In this document: positions 12,810 through 24,948 of the stretch, piece after piece | How positions within the stretch are numbered: the first letter of the stretch is position 1 | Layout: each line of letters opens with the position of its first letter | DNA from: Coriaria nepalensis | Lineage: Eukaryota; Streptophyta; Magnoliopsida; Cucurbitales; Coriariaceae | Length of the DNA stretch: 64,000 bases | Assembly (NCBI GenBank): GCA_027186245.1 | Contig: CP114484.1 | Coordinates: forward strand, 3,856,501-3,920,500 | Direction: 5' to 3' | Notes under the pieces: model-generated | The model's input: only the letters and a program-made list of their open reading frames with translations | Databases searched by the model: none | What the model was told of the DNA's origin: nothing | Made by a program: the position numbers and the translations under genes

Positions 12810-14250
12810 ATGGCTCCTCGAGGACGTGATAGGAGTATAACTAAGGAAACATCAGCCTCAAGAGGAGGAAAGCAACCTCAACTTCCTAAAACATACCCAA
12901 AAATAGATAACGATATCGATGATTAGGAGACCTAGGATTTATGCATCACCGGGTCCAAAGAGGCAGACCAACAAAGTGTTTCAGGTTATGTTCTCTTCCC
13001 TTAATAAAATAATTTATTTACTTTGAATTTAGTTACAATTTCATAACGTCCCCTTGCGCATCATTTATGCGTCTAATAACATCTTTTTAATGATATCTAG
13101 GCATTACATCCGAGAGGTCTCTTCGCAGTGGGAAACATATGACGGCCTCACCCTTAACGTCCACAAAGAGAGAAGCAGCTAATGCTCAAGTCAAAAGCCT
13201 AGTGAAACAGAAGCCATCTGGTTTAACTATTGTCGCTTTACTATATTAATTATTTGTTGCCTTGAATTTTTTTTTGAATCAAATTATTAATTTGTATATG
13301 TAGGCTAGTGACTAAAGAAAACGGGAAAGAAGAAACCTATCACTCCACCATTGAAGTCGACGTGAACATATATTGGGGTCTCAGCTCCTATTACAAAGAA
13401 AAGGCAAAAAGCGGATAGCGATGGAGAAGTTGATGCTGGTGAAGTTAATGATTTCATGAATGAAGTCGGTTCCTCGAGGACGAAAAACCATGAAGATAAT
13501 CTTCAAGGCAGGCAAGCAGGTGCCTATGAAGAAGACGAGGAGACTGATGCATCGAACCATGAAGAAGATGAAGATGAAAGGCATGAGGAGGACCAAGATA
13601 CTGTGCCAAATAGAGAGGAAGAAGCATTGCCTCTGGCTGGTAGTACTTCTGCAATCCAGAATGTTAACACTAAGTAAGAAGGAAATCGATAAATTTAAGG
13701 ATATTTAGTTGGTTGACTGCAGGTGGCTAATTCGAGTTTTTTTTTTTTGGTTCCATGTGTTCTAAATTCTATTATTATTTGTTTGGCATATGCAGAGGCA
13801 ACATTGCGTCGGCAACGTGATCCCGCTACTCATAGTACCTTTATAGAGTACGAGGACTTTACTCGAGTGGTAGGACTCCAGTTCAATCATACTAGGATAG
13901 TGTTCTCTAAAAGATGACAGGGCAAGCGAGATTAAATCTTACAAGATGCTTATGAAGGCTCGAATGCACGTCGAGTGTCAACCTTCATTTCCTGAGAAAA
14001 GGTGGAAGGAATGGGGAGAATATAACAGGAAGAAACACTTTTTCTATGTTATTACGGCGAGTTGTTTAAGTTTTATCTCTTAATAGTTTTGTTTCAAATT
14101 TCTTATATTTGTGTCAATATTGGTCTGTTTGATTCCATGTAGTCGGAGTTTACAGTGGATGCAGTTAAGGTTATTGTAATACTTGACACCATGTATCCTA
14201 TCATTGCTAAGCAGCTAAGATGTAGTTGGAAGAAAAAAAATTGATTCAAC
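12810..14250 (+). pseudogene. Broken acidic ORFs, probably a decayed transposon gene
   Basis: Several plus-strand coding-like blocks lie in line. An ATG at 12810 gives 38 aa starting MAPRGRDRSITKETSASRGG and ending at a TAG (12924). A block near 13100-13215 reads SLRSGKHMTASPLTSTKREA. A block at about 13390-13677 is highly acidic, with runs such as EEDEETDASNHEEDEDERHE. Blocks near 13797-13916 and 13930-14040 include RWKEWGEYNRKKHFFYV. They sit in different frames and are separated by stops, as expected for lost introns or decay. I do not recognise the product; the layout suggests an accessory or transposase gene of a plant DNA transposon, but no catalytic motif was found. Confidence 0.35.
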
Positions 14251-14442
14251 ATATAGAGGAGATCTTGGAAGCCTAAGAGAGGCCGTGTAAAAAAAAATAC
14301 CACACGATAATGAAAGTGTATGTCTATCAAGCCGATCGGGTATGACTCGATTGGATCGGACACTTATAAGAATCAATCTTAAAATATATAAATCTTCAAC
14401 ATAATTGATTGCATAGCATTCAATTAGAGCACACATATATAA

Positions 14443-15130
14443 TCAGCAATGTTATTATTAGTTTGGAAATAATAACTTGCTTGCATATATAAATTACTTA
14501 TATACTTGACATATTCTTAATTTTCAAATATACAATTGGATTCATGATGGAGATCATAGAAGGATGAGATCAAAGTTGGTTAAGTCTAAGATCCAAAATT
14601 GTTCATAGTTATAGGATTATTATGATAGGCATAATGACAATCTAGAGAGACTATTACATGTGCTATCCTCTTCAAAAAAAAGAGTGATGATCTACTCATC
14701 AGTGTTGGGGAATACCGTAATAGGCATGTAAATGATTAGTAGAGACTTTAATTTTTGAACGTGATCACTTGACAAAAACTCAATTATAGTGATATTAACT
14801 ATTAATAAATTTGGTTGGTTACAATTGTACTTGTGATGCAAATACCTGAGATCACCACAGTACTAATATATGAGATATCATGCTTTGATATCACTCTACG
14901 TGGTATTAACCAAAGGATATTAAAAGGGTAAACCATTGGACATGTATTTAAGTATGTGCAGTCTGTAAGATGATAATATGAAATCTATCACCACTATATT
15001 AGAGGGTATGTTTTTATGAGTCATATAAACTTATGCATAAAGAAAATCTTTGCACAAAGTAGTATGGTTTGAGAAAGAGCTTTCTATAAATCCATGGTCT
15101 AACTGCATACGCGTTCATGACATTCATAAA
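14443..15130 (+). repeat. LTR-like repeat family A, diverged copy
   Basis: Shares the order of landmarks of family A: ttcatagttataggatta, gattagtagagact, gtgatcacttgac, actattaataa, then gatatcac. It abuts the broken end of the copia element on its right, so it may have inserted into, or replaced, the missing reverse transcriptase part of that element. Confidence 0.5.
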
Positions 15131-15146
15131 GACAGTCTAAAAGAGC

Positions 15147-17780
15147 TTAACAGTTAAATCGTGCCCTAGGACTTTCCAGAAACACAGAAAGATGAAAGGT
15201 CAATGTGGTACAATAATAGTCATGCGTACCTGAGACTGTGGGAGCGGCGAGGATGCAATGAGAGTATCTTGTAAAGTGGGAAAAATGTAGTCGGAGAAAT
15301 GACGAGGGGCATGAGTGGTGCAACAAGGGCGATCCGAAATGGGTGGTGGAGGAGCTGGAGGTAATGGAGCGCGAGGGGAGTCGGAGGAGGTGTTGCAAGA
15401 GGTAAAGGAAGGGAGGGGATATCAGAGACACGAAGGGGAAGGATGGGTATGGAGGAAGGAATAGTGTGGGAGGGAAAGGGAAATTGATTCTCAAATAAAG
15501 TGACATCACAAGAAAAGTAGGTAGATTGAGTGTCAAGATTATAGAGTTTGTAAGCTTTTCGATTACTCGGATATCCTATGAAATACCTTTGGATGAGCGA
15601 GCGGAAAACTTATCATGGTGAGCATAAGATAAGCAACCAAAAATGCGAAGATAAGAGTAAGAGAGAGGTTTGTTAAAAAGCTGTTTAAAAGGAGATTTAT
15701 GATTAACTAAAATACTAGTGATGCAATTAATTAAATAAGTAGCAGTTAAAATGCAATCACCCTAAAATTGAATAGGGAGATTAGCTTGAAAACAAAAGTA
15801 TCGTGCAACATTTAAGAGATAGATGATGTTTTTGTTCAGCAATTCCATTTTGTTGAGGGGTTTCAATGCAAGTACGCTCATGTAAAACACTGTTCTCAGA
15901 GAAAAAAGTTTGAAGTGGAAGAGATAGAAATTCATACCCATTATCAATCCAAATAGTTTTGATGGTAGTAGAAAATTGAGTGCGGATGAGTGCAATAAAA
16001 TTCATCTGATAACGTATGGCTTTAGATTTAAAATGTAACAACTAAACCCAAATACATTGAAAAAAGTCATCAACAATAGTAAGAAAATAATGTTCATCGA
16101 TCAATGAAGCAGATTTATATCCACCCCAGATATCACAAAAAATTCTATGAAAAGGAAACATGCTTTTATTACGAATATTTAAAAAAGAAGATGAGTCTAC
16201 TTTGAACGAGCACAAATAACATAATCAGATAATTGTTTAGATATACCAATAACCTTAGGAATTGAAATTTGAGAAGGGTCACCTAAACGAAGATGCCATG
16301 AGTTTGAATTGTTAGAGGAGCGGACCAACAAAGCAGTAGAAAGTTTTGGTAGACCAGGTTCGAAGACATGGAGCCCATTGTGCATTTCACCCACTCCAAT
16401 CAGATTCTTCGATGTCGGGTCCTGAATAAAACATTGAGTGGGGGAGAAAAAAACAAAACAAGAAAGTTGTTAAAGTAGATAATAAATTAAAATTAAAATA
16501 GGGGGTGAAAAGGACATTTTATAGAATTAAAGTGGGGAAAGGGAAATTTCCCCCATCTCTTGCACAGGTAAGATAGAACTCGTGGGAAGAGAGAGAGAGA
16601 GGGGCTGAGGGAGGCACCACAAGTAGGAGAAGGAAGTGCAGTGGCATCAAACGTGATGTGACGCACTAGAATCAATGATCCAGGAGGCCGGCAGAAGAGA
16701 TTCAGAGGAGGGGAAGACATTACCCATAAAGTTGATGGTGGGGTTCGAATCGGCAGTGGGCGATTCATGGCGGAGCATATCTGGAATGGAGGTAGAGCCG
16801 ACGGTGTGTGCGAGGTGTGGCGGAGTAGATCTGATAGCTGTTTGAGGACTTCCAGCGAGAGCTGAACTAGGATGAGGCATGGTGACAACGGCTGCAATGG
16901 CTAGAGGATTGCTGAGAATGGAGGAGTGTTGTCGTGGTTCTTGGCCAGGTGGCTATCTGATGAGTCACCAGCACCGGTCATGGGTATAGACTTCTTTTCT
17001 ACACTTGTTACATTTGAAACTGTTTATATGTGATGGGGGCTTGTGAACAACCATGGTTGTGACATCCGTAAGAAGGGAAAGGTAGAGGAGTTGTTGTTTT
17101 TCTTCTTCATAGAGAATGGAGAAAATTTTATTGATTGTGGGAAGGGGTTCAGTGGCTAAGATTTAGCTCCTTAAGGCAGAATAAGAGTCGTTCAAACCTA
17201 AGAGAAATTAATAGACTTGTTCGTTGGATTTTTATTATTAGTAGGTGGCGAGATCCGTGACAGATTGGAGGGATGCAAGTTCCTGCCATAGCTATTTTAG
17301 GTGTTTATAGTAGTCAGGAATGATTATGTGAAATTGGTTGAGAGATGCTAGATTACATTTAATAGGAAAAATACATGCTCAGTTTCCATGGTCAAATCGA
17401 GATGTTAGGTCGCTCTATAGAGCAAAGGGGATATTGTGAAAATCTAAGGTACCAGCTAGGTTGGGTTCTATGACGTTTAGGAGCCAAGTGAACATCATAT
17501 TCTTGGTCTGGTCTCATTGCTTGTAGCTGGGGTGACTCTTATCTGAGGGAGAGGGGGATCCATCCACAAAACACAATTTATTTTTTTGCATTCAAAGCTC
17601 GAGTGATTATTCGTAATCATTGGTTTAAATTGTCACCATTAAGCTGTTTGGAAACTAGCATTAAGTTTGGGGAATCAGAATGGTGGAGATAGTAAAGAGC
17701 TATATGAGGTTTGGGAGGCTCGGTAGACATTTTAAGATGGGGGAGGAGATTCAAGATAGACTTAAAATTATTTAAACTCT
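15147..17780 (-). mobile_element. Ty1/copia retrotransposon, decayed and 3'-truncated
   Basis: Read on the minus strand the parts come in copia order. Gag (about 17690-17080) shows YYLHHSDSPNLMLVSKQLNG, WLLNVIEPNLAGTLDF and VYFLLGLNDSYSALRS-like text after removal of stops. A protease-region motif WIIDSSASHHV lies near 16650. A GAG-pre-integrase block (16197-16430) contains WHLRLGDPSQISIPK. Integrase (about 16100-15540) contains TIWIDNGYEF and ETPQQNGIAEQKH, followed by the [16 protein letters not shown] linker and the CDVTLFENQFPF-type C-terminal motif. Many stops and frameshifts make it non-coding. Reverse transcriptase and RNase H are absent: homology ends near 15230, next to a family A repeat. 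The protease motif carries Ser where the family has Gly (D-S/T-G-A). Confidence 0.85.
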
Positions 17781-18009
17781 GATACTATGTAAAATTTAGA
17801 ATATATAAAATTCGTATATATTTTCATTAATCTAAAATCTCTATTTTATAATATAAAAAGTGTATCATATAAGAAAAAGATAAGAAAATAATGAGAATTA
17901 AATTAATACAACTATACATGAAAAGAAAATTAGAGCTTAATTATGTGCTATTTTAATAGGGGTAGGTGAGAGTGGTGGCTTGTTTGGAGTTGGATTATAT
18001 GGCTTAGGG

Positions 18010-18600
18010 TTATGGAAATAAGAGGAACGGGTTATTAGAGTATCTTTTGATTTTATCCTCCATCGTCTTAGCTATGGCAACAGCGTCATATAATGAATGA
18101 GGTTTGGCAAGATGCACTTCCCTTTTAATTTCTAACTTTAGGCTAGAGATGACGTATAAGAACCCCTTAGAGAATCCATTTACCTTTGTCAACAAGTCTT
18201 CAAACCTGTTTTGGTAATCCACTACAGTATATGTTTGAGTCAATTTTGCCAAGTTACCTACAAGATCTTCATAGTCGGACGGTCTGATGTGATAAGGTTG
18301 CTACGTTGCATCCATTTATACCAGCGTAATGCCGGTCCTTCCATATGAAAAGAAACGAGCTGCAGCTTTTGAGAATCGAGCGTTTGGTTAAAGTGGAAGA
18401 ATTGATCGGTCTTAAACATCCCATCCAACGGGGCATCGCCATTAAAGTTGGGCAAATTTCAGCTTGTATGCGTGAACCACACTCTGGTTGTGAGGCAGCT
18501 AATTCCTCCGTCGCGGTCTCTGTGTTTTCTATTTTTGCCTTCATCTTTGTCATCATTGCTTCAAGATGTTCGAATCTTTTACTTTTGAGTGTCAAATTGA
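18010..18600 (-). mobile_element. Ty3/gypsy gag fragment
   Basis: Minus-strand frames give the plant gypsy Gag core. The 3' part reads LTQTYTVVDYQNRFEDLLTK and REVHLAKPHSLYDAVAIAK (18010-18252). The 5' part reads FFHFNQTLDSQKLQLVSFHM, then EGPALRWYKWMQ (18258-18455). A heptad-like N-terminal stretch, RFEHLEAMMTKMKAKIENTE (18269-18595), precedes them. The parts are split over frames. No protease, reverse transcriptase or integrase follows, so only the gag end remains. The copia remnant lies immediately downstream, in the same orientation. Confidence 0.8.
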
Positions 18601-19250
18601 GCTTGAATCGGTAGCTAATTTTGCCTTGCTATGAGTTTTCGCTATTAATGCAGGTTGAAGGTTTGTAGCATATTAAGAACGAGAGCCTTGACACAGTTTT
18701 GTTCGAGTCAAATCGTTAAACTCCTAAGAATTGGGGATGATTCTGTTCAGAGAAATTCAAGAGAAAGAACGACTTCAGATTTTTCATTAATTACACTCAC
18801 AATTCTGTTTGATTCAATTAATTTTTATAACTTCCTAACTGATCAACAGCTTCTCTTCTTGACAGGTATTCTGTTAGCTTCTGGAGCTAGATGAAGACTG
18901 TAGCACCTGGACTTGGGCCTTTTCAATAATGGACGTAAATCCATCCAATGGGTTGGGGCCTTACTTGCTCTACGAAGTTTTCCGACAAGTCCTCCACTTG
19001 CTCTCCTTACCTACCCCTATTCGTATATAATACTATCATGAATTGAAATCCCATAACTTCTTAATTTAGAAAGCGTTCATATATGATTGGAGATTGCCAA
19101 GCAGTATTTATTACAATAGTTATTACACTGCAAACATGTCAAGGATGAAAATTACAAATATAAGTGAATAGTTGGAATAGAAAACCCTACATGTTTAGTC
19201 CATATTCATCTTAAAGATTTTATTATATCAATATCACGAATTAAGTTTCC
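18601..19250. other. Flank between the gypsy fragment and the glycine-rich protein gene
   Basis: 18640-18895 is mixed-composition DNA that may be the untranslated leader of the gypsy element. 18896-19250 is the 3' flank of the glycine-rich protein gene. No gene was seen. Confidence 0.4.
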
Positions 19251-19253
19251 AAT

Positions 19254-20591
19254 CTAAGGACCTCCACCACCAAAGCCTCCTCCAATGCCATCACCATCGC
19301 CTATTCCTCCTTCTGATCCATCGCCAACCCCTCCACCAATTCCACCTCCAAATCCTCCTCCTGCACCATCACCTATTCCCTTTCCAAAACCTCCCCCACC
19401 TCCTCCAAAACCTCCTCCACAACCTCCTCCCCCCCCACCATGTATACCATTCCCAAAACCCCCACCTGCTCCTCCACCAAATCCTTTTCCACCACCACCA
19501 CCTATTCCTTTGCCAATGCCTCCTCCAAATCCACCACCTCCTCCTCCACCAAACCCTGCTCCACCACCACCACCTATTCCTTTTCCAATTCCTCCTCCAA
19601 ATCCACCACCAGGACCACTACCTCCTCCTCCACCAATGCCTCCCTCATCACTGCCACCACCACCTCCAATTCCTCCCCCAATCCCTTTTCCAATGCCCCC
19701 ACCAGCACCAGCACCACCACCTACACCCCCACCACCACCAAAACCACCTCCTCCACCAACACCTCCACCTCCTCCAGTTCCTTTCCCAATGCCCCCTCCT
19801 CCTCCTCCTCCACCAACTCCTCCCCCAACCCCTTTCCCCATGCCTCCCCCACCACCAAAACCTCTACCTGCACCACCACTTCCTCCACCAACTCCTTTTC
19901 CAATGCCTCCACCAGCACCACCTCCTTCTCCTCCACCAACTCCTTTTCCAATGCCTCCACCAGCACCACCTCCTCCTCCGATCCCTTCCCCAATGCCACT
20001 GCCACTGCCTCCACCACCAATCCCTTTCCCTACTCCTCCACCTCCACCAATCCCTTTCCCCATTCCTCCACCTTTTCCAACACCACCTCCACCAATCCCT
20101 TTCCCTCTTCCTCCCATGCCACCTCCTCCACCAATCCCTTTTCCAACACCACCTCCATTACCTCGTCCGATTCCACCACCATGATGGAAGTTTTTTTCCT
20201 TTTTCTTGTGGTGCTTGCCAGAACTTCCATATCTTCCTCCTTCATCTCCATTTCCATCCCCACCCTTCCCAACACAGTCTGGCTTCCCAACATGGACACT
20301 CGGGCCATCATAACCAAAACTAAAACCATATCCCTTACCAAAACTAAAAGCACCACCAATACTCGACCGCTTTCCACTACTACCAAGACTAGTCTCACCC
20401 TTACTCTTACCACTCCCACGCATCCACCATTTAGGGTTTCCATCAAATAACCATTCCACCTTCTCAATTTCTCCCTCGTTCTTCTTCACCTCTTCAACTT
20501 TCTTTCCTTCCAAACACTGGCATTTCCATCCCACAACCAAGGCAACCCACAAAACAACCCAAAGAAACTTCCTCTCCACCATCAAACTCAT
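19254..20591 (-). CDS. Secreted glycine-rich protein
   Basis: Single-exon ORF of 445 aa. The N-terminus has a signal peptide (core FLWVVLWVALVVGWKCQC, about residues 9-26). A non-repetitive region of about 120 residues follows, with aromatic motifs (EWLFDGNPKWWMRG and FGKGYGFSFGYDGPSVHVGK) and a basic HHKKKEKNFHHG stretch. The rest is a Gly-rich domain built on GGGxGxGIGKGIGGGGG units, ending GGFGGGGP. Structural glycine-rich proteins of this type are exported to the plant cell wall, often in vascular tissue. No RNA-binding or zinc-knuckle domain is present, so this is not the RNA-binding class. The repeats make copy number liable to length variation. The tissue and exact role cannot be read from sequence. 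Confidence 0.9.
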   Translation of the reverse strand: MSLMVERKFLWVVLWVALVVGWKCQCLEGKKVEEVKKNEGEIEKVEWLFDGNPKWWMRGSGKSKGETSLGSSGKRSSIGGAFSFGKGYGFSFGYDGPSVHVGKPDCVGKGGDGNGDEGGRYGSSGKHHKKKEKNFHHGGGIGRGNGGGVGKGIGGGGGMGGRGKGIGGGGVGKGGGMGKGIGGGGGVGKGIGGGGSGSGIGEGIGGGGGAGGGIGKGVGGGEGGGAGGGIGKGVGGGSGGAGRGFGGGGGMGKGVGGGVGGGGGGGGIGKGTGGGGGVGGGGGFGGGGGVGGGAGAGGGIGKGIGGGIGGGGGSDEGGIGGGGGSGPGGGFGGGIGKGIGGGGGAGFGGGGGGGFGGGIGKGIGGGGGKGFGGGAGGGFGNGIHGGGGGGCGGGFGGGGGGFGKGIGDGAGGGFGGGIGGGVGDGSEGGIGDGDGIGGGFGGGGP

Positions 20592-20654
20592 CCCTTATTA
20601 ATTCTATAGACATGCACATAGGAACTAAGAGATGAGCTCTACTTCGTAACTATA

Positions 20655-20672
20655 GCTCTGTATATATACACA
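20655..20672 (-). promoter_or_regulatory. Probable TATA box of the glycine-rich protein gene
   Basis: On the minus strand a TATATATAC motif lies about 75 bases upstream of the start codon at 20591. This would give a leader of roughly 40-45 bases. Confidence 0.5.
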
Positions 20673-20679
20673 TGTATAT

Positions 20680-21440
20680 AGAAGATCGTCGGAAAGTTAT
20701 AAAGCGTTGTTTCCAATAACAATATGATAGAGAATTTAGAATATTGTTGGAAGTTGGGACATTAAAATTAATTCCCCACCGCTAGGTAACTAGCTACCTA
20801 GCTTGCTTTGCGATCTGTATTTCTCCAGCAAGACTGCATGTTCATCTACGTGATTGGCTTTATTTTTTCCTTTCATTCATTACCACCGCTAGCTTTTTGC
20901 CTATTCCATCATTTCTTATCGGAGTGGGAGTACGCAATTTACAATTAATTTATGCATTCTGCAGAGCACCTACCAACATGATAATCTCAATGCAAAAGCT
21001 CAAAAATTAAAATAAAGTTGACATAACATAATCACGTACAGATTGGCAACCCAAATGTCTAGAATTGAGTTTTAAATAATTATTAGATAAGCTTGGCTTG
21101 TTAATTTGATTTGTTGTCCTTCGAAATGTATTTGGCATGAAATTCAGAAATTGTGCTTGCAAACTGTCCGATGAAATGCTTGAAGCGAACCAAATTGTTT
21201 TTTTTTTTTTTTTTTTTTCAAAAACAGTGTCTTGAATAGTTGATTATTTGATTTACTGTCAATGGGATTGCCATATGTGTTTGTAAATTTCACGATTGAT
21301 TTGCCTGTCATCCGGAATTGAATTGCTTAGTGTTTGAGTATATTAAAATAAGTTTAAGATCATGCTTGCAAAATGTTTGATTGAAAGCCTGAAAGAGTTT
21401 TTTTTATTTGAGTTTGTGTTATTATTAATTTGTCTCAATT
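20680..21440. other. Intergenic DNA upstream of the glycine-rich protein gene
   Basis: Promoter-side sequence followed by a T homopolymer (about 21197-21217). The segment 21240-21440 looks intron- or UTR-like. No gene recognised. Confidence 0.4.
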
Positions 21441-21455
21441 ATTTATTTATAGGAC

Positions 21456-21590
21456 ATGGACAGTGATAGCAGTACTGAATCACCGTCATATTCAATAGAA
21501 ACCCTCTTCGATGAGTGTCCGGGAAATGATCCAGCAATTCCGGCCACAACGATCCAGGTCACAAGAGGCAAAGCAACAAAAAAGCTATAA
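21456..21590 (+). CDS. Short hypothetical ORF after a splice-acceptor-like site
   Basis: 44 codons starting MDSDSSTESPSYSIETLFDE and ending KATKKL before TAA. It directly follows a pyrimidine-rich stretch ending in tatag, so it could be the first part of a coding exon. Non-repetitive composition suggests former coding function. The sequence after the stop (to about 21900) keeps a mixed composition but has frame breaks. Product unknown; proximity to a hAT remnant and to repeats suggests a transposon-borne or dead gene. Confidence 0.25.
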   Translation: MDSDSSTESPSYSIETLFDECPGNDPAIPATTIQVTRGKATKKL

Positions 21591-22329
21591 ATAAATAAAA
21601 AAGCATACGGCAGACTCGGACCAAATACACCTGGAAATAACGAGTACTGCGAAGAAAAGGCCCATTAAGGAGTGTGGTATGGTTCATTACATGAAAGATG
21701 AAAATTCAGAGACGACCAAGTGCATATCCATTGTGAGCAAATTATGTCTTATAAGAGCAGGAAGAAATCAGGAACCTCATCGTTGAGGTACCACATATAT
21801 ATAATTTGATTGGGAAAAAGTAGAGTTGACCAAATAGATAAAGTCCTCGTGGGTGTGAAGAAAGTCGGCGGCAGCACAGAGATGGTCGCACATGTACTCT
21901 AATTTGTATTCAGAATGTTAGTTTAATAGATTATTTTTTTGTAGTTCGAAGTAAGTTTCAATTTATGTTGTATATTTATTGTTAGTTATTATAAGATCCA
22001 ACTCCGGAAATATTATCTAAAATTTTTATTCGGAATTAACAATCAATTTATTCATCTTATATTAATAATCAAATTATTAATATAACTATGCTTTATTTTC
22101 TTTATTTAAGAAATCGTCCTTGAGCTATATTAAGTTCTTTCGTATCTATGGTTTGACAGAAAGAAAGATTTTGACACTTCATGATTACTATCTTTTCAAA
22201 CCAAGGTCGATACCTGGCAAACTGTCATGGTCCCAAATAGTAAGGTTGATTTTACTGTTAATCATATTAAATTATTTTTATAAATTATATAAATTTTTAT
22301 GTAATTAGATAATAAATTTATATTTTTTT

Positions 22330-22900
22330 TTTTTTGCATATCATATTACTTCTCCTTGATATAAATGTGATAGATCTTATCTTATTATTCTATAAACTAT
22401 ATGTACTTAAATACATACTCAATGGTTCATCATTTTAGTGAATCTTGATTATAGTCACATTGAATGATATTCAAAACATGATTTCTCATGTGTTAATATT
22501 GTGGTTATCTCAGATATAGAAATCATAAGTATCATAAGTATCATAGTGACCAAACAAATCTCATTAACAGTAAATATAATTATCAATGAGATTTGTTAAA
22601 TGATCACGTTCAATATTAAATATATACTAATCACCTACATGTCAATCCTGATATTCTCTAATATCGATAATCACGAGAAGATCATTCTTCTTTCGAATAT
22701 GATTTCTACATCAACGATGTGTTTCTTACATAATAAACCTTATTGTCAAAGCAAGTATGACATTGGTAACGAATGAAATCACAAATATTTGAGATGCATT
22801 AGCTTTTATAGTTAGCTATAATCCTCATATAGCTACATTTAGATAATTATGCAAGAATGGAGGTAAGAAACCTCAGAAGTTTATACTTGATATGGACATA
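22330..22900 (-). repeat. LTR-like repeat family A, inverted diverged copy
   Basis: Read on the minus strand it carries the family A phrase order, with gatgtagaaatcat, gattagtatata, aacgtgatcatttaac and the atctcattgataattata region. It is AT-rich and has no coding frame. Confidence 0.4.
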
Positions 22901-23039
22901 AAATGAAATTCGAGTTTTATAATGTTACAACAAACTATTCCATATAAAGATGAGATTATAATGTCTTTACATCTAAAATAAGGTACATCTATTATATTGC
23001 ATGACAATGATTGAGATATTATTGAAAATTTTAAAAATT

Positions 23040-23770
23040 TCTAAATTTTTTTTACAAGTCTACTATGATTTTATCTAGTATTTATTATCATACTTCACCA
23101 TTAGTTATTACATAATTTATTGATATTGTTAAGATATTTACTACTTATGATGATGATGTTGTTTTTAAACCGATTATAGAAAGAATAAAAATAAAATACT
23201 TAAAATAGTGGAAAGCAATTCCATTTTTGTATTGCTTTGGAGTTTTATTGGATCCTAAACTTAAATATGAAGGTTTTAGTAAGATTGTTTCTTTTATATG
23301 AAGAGAATTATATATTTTTTATGATGAACTAATCACTAATGCAAATATAAAATTTCATGAAGTTTATATTGTTTATGAAAATAAGTATAACGATTTGCGA
23401 TCTCGACAATCTAATCAACAAAATGAATGACCAAAGAAGGTGATATGAAATATTTACAACAAGAAGAAGAGTTCTTCAAGTAGTGATATTTCAGAATACG
23501 AAGAGTTTCAGAAGTACTTTGAATCCTCAGATGATGAGGATGGAGATGACTTTAATATCTTACAATGGTAGAAATATAATTAAAAAAGGTCTCCTATATT
23601 AGCTCGACTTGTACATGACGTCTTGACCGTCCCCATCTTAATAATGTTTTCAGAATCAGCCTTTAACATTGATGAGAGAATAATTTCTAATAGAAGAACT
23701 AAATTAATGCTTGAAATGGTTGAGATACTATCATGCATCAGAGATTGAGAATGTGCAAATCAGCAAAACC
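23040..23770 (+). mobile_element. hAT transposase remnant (C-terminal part)
   Basis: Plus-strand frames with interspersed stops match the C-terminal half of plant hAT transposases. A block ending AIPFLYCFGVLLDPKLKYEG corresponds to the family's conserved VLDPR.K segment. It is followed by acidic text (SSSDISEYEEFQKYFESSDD) and the dimerisation domain, read as RSPILARLVHDVLTVPILIM, then SESAFNIDERIISNRRTKL and EMVEILSCIRD. The N-terminal BED finger and the catalytic RNase-H-fold half are not seen, and no ends were fixed. This copy differs clearly from the two hAT copies at 41.4 and 52.9 kb. Confidence 0.75.
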
Positions 23771-24599
23771 AATATCAAATGACGGATTAAGAAGGAATGT
23801 ATGAAGTATTTGATAATTTATATCTCGAATATGAATACAAAACTCCTAATTATGGGGGTAGGAAGTAGTTCAACCCTCATTAGAATTATAAATTATAATA
23901 TAATTTTAATAATGTACTTTTTATCTTATTTTAAAAATTTTATTATAAGTTTCATTTTTTATTCTTTTAAATCCGATCTAGCCCGAGCCCTCGAGCCTAA
24001 CCCAACCTAAATGGACTTGGGAATAGAAAATTATGAAATTTTACAAACACTATAAAACCACGCTCATTAGTGGTGCACACGTAACTATAAAAGATTCCGC
24101 TAATTGATTCAATTTAGTGGCATTTTTTCATTATATCGTTAAATTACATTAGTATATCGTCTGAATAATAAAATGCCGCTATTATTTTATAGAATTAGCG
24201 ATAGAATATTTATCCCACTAGAAATGAACGTTGAGTTAATTATGAAAATTTTAAAATAAAAATAATAATTTGTGTTACTTTTGTTTAATTAAATAAAAAT
24301 AATAAAATGAATCGGATCGACGTGACAAAAACATAATATAAATATCAGGTCGTGTCATGCTCATTTATAATGATACGGTACGATACGGATTTTTCATACT
24401 CGTATGACCAGTCCAACTCATGTCTTTTCAGTATAGATCGCCACCTCTGTCACTAAGCGATACAACTTAAATAATTAAAAAAAAAAAAAACATTATAATA
24501 TAGAGCCCTAATTAATTTTAAGCCCTTTAGTCTCTTTTTTTTTTTTTTTTCTTTTTTACCGCGTAAAACAGGCTGAATTCAAGTTTTAAGCCCACACAA

Positions 24600-24811
24600 A
24601 AGCCAACGCACTCTCTTTCTCTCTATACCGCTTATCTTCTACGGGGGAAACTCTAGTGCTACTGGGTAAACTACAGAGCCCCTTTCAGCACCGATTCCGA
24701 CCGGGTCACCGCCATTTCTTCCCGCTCTCACCGATTTTTAGCGTTTTATACAGGTTGCCGCCATTAAAGGGAGATAAATCGAAGGATACCAGAAAGATGG
24801 ATACTAAGTAA
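24600..24811 (+). pseudogene. 5'UTR/first-exon-like segment of an unidentified gene
   Basis: A CT-rich, GC-elevated stretch typical of a plant promoter and leader runs to an ATG at 24798 (MDTK). A strong GTAAGT donor follows almost at once, then intron-like DNA. The short exon does not match the GT31 family or eL30, whose exons follow. It may come from a third gene or be the start of a chimeric transcript. Confidence 0.3.
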
Positions 24812-24948
24812 GTTTCTGCAACTTTCTTCCTTTCGATCATGGTTGTTGTGTTTTGGATCTTGTTTGATTAGATGAATCTGGTTTGTGACTGGTTTTTTGT
24901 GATTTCACGAAATGATTGAAAACTACTGAGAATCACGATTTCCAGATC

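Noticed and set aside
19285..20184. 299-aa proline-rich frame on the plus strand
   Set aside because: It is the exact antisense of the glycine-rich protein gene; GGN codons read backwards give Pro. It has no signal peptide or start context, while the minus-strand frame has both.
24798..24811. Start of the GT31 or eL30 gene
   Set aside because: The four codons before the donor do not match the beginning of either family, so I did not join them into one gene model.
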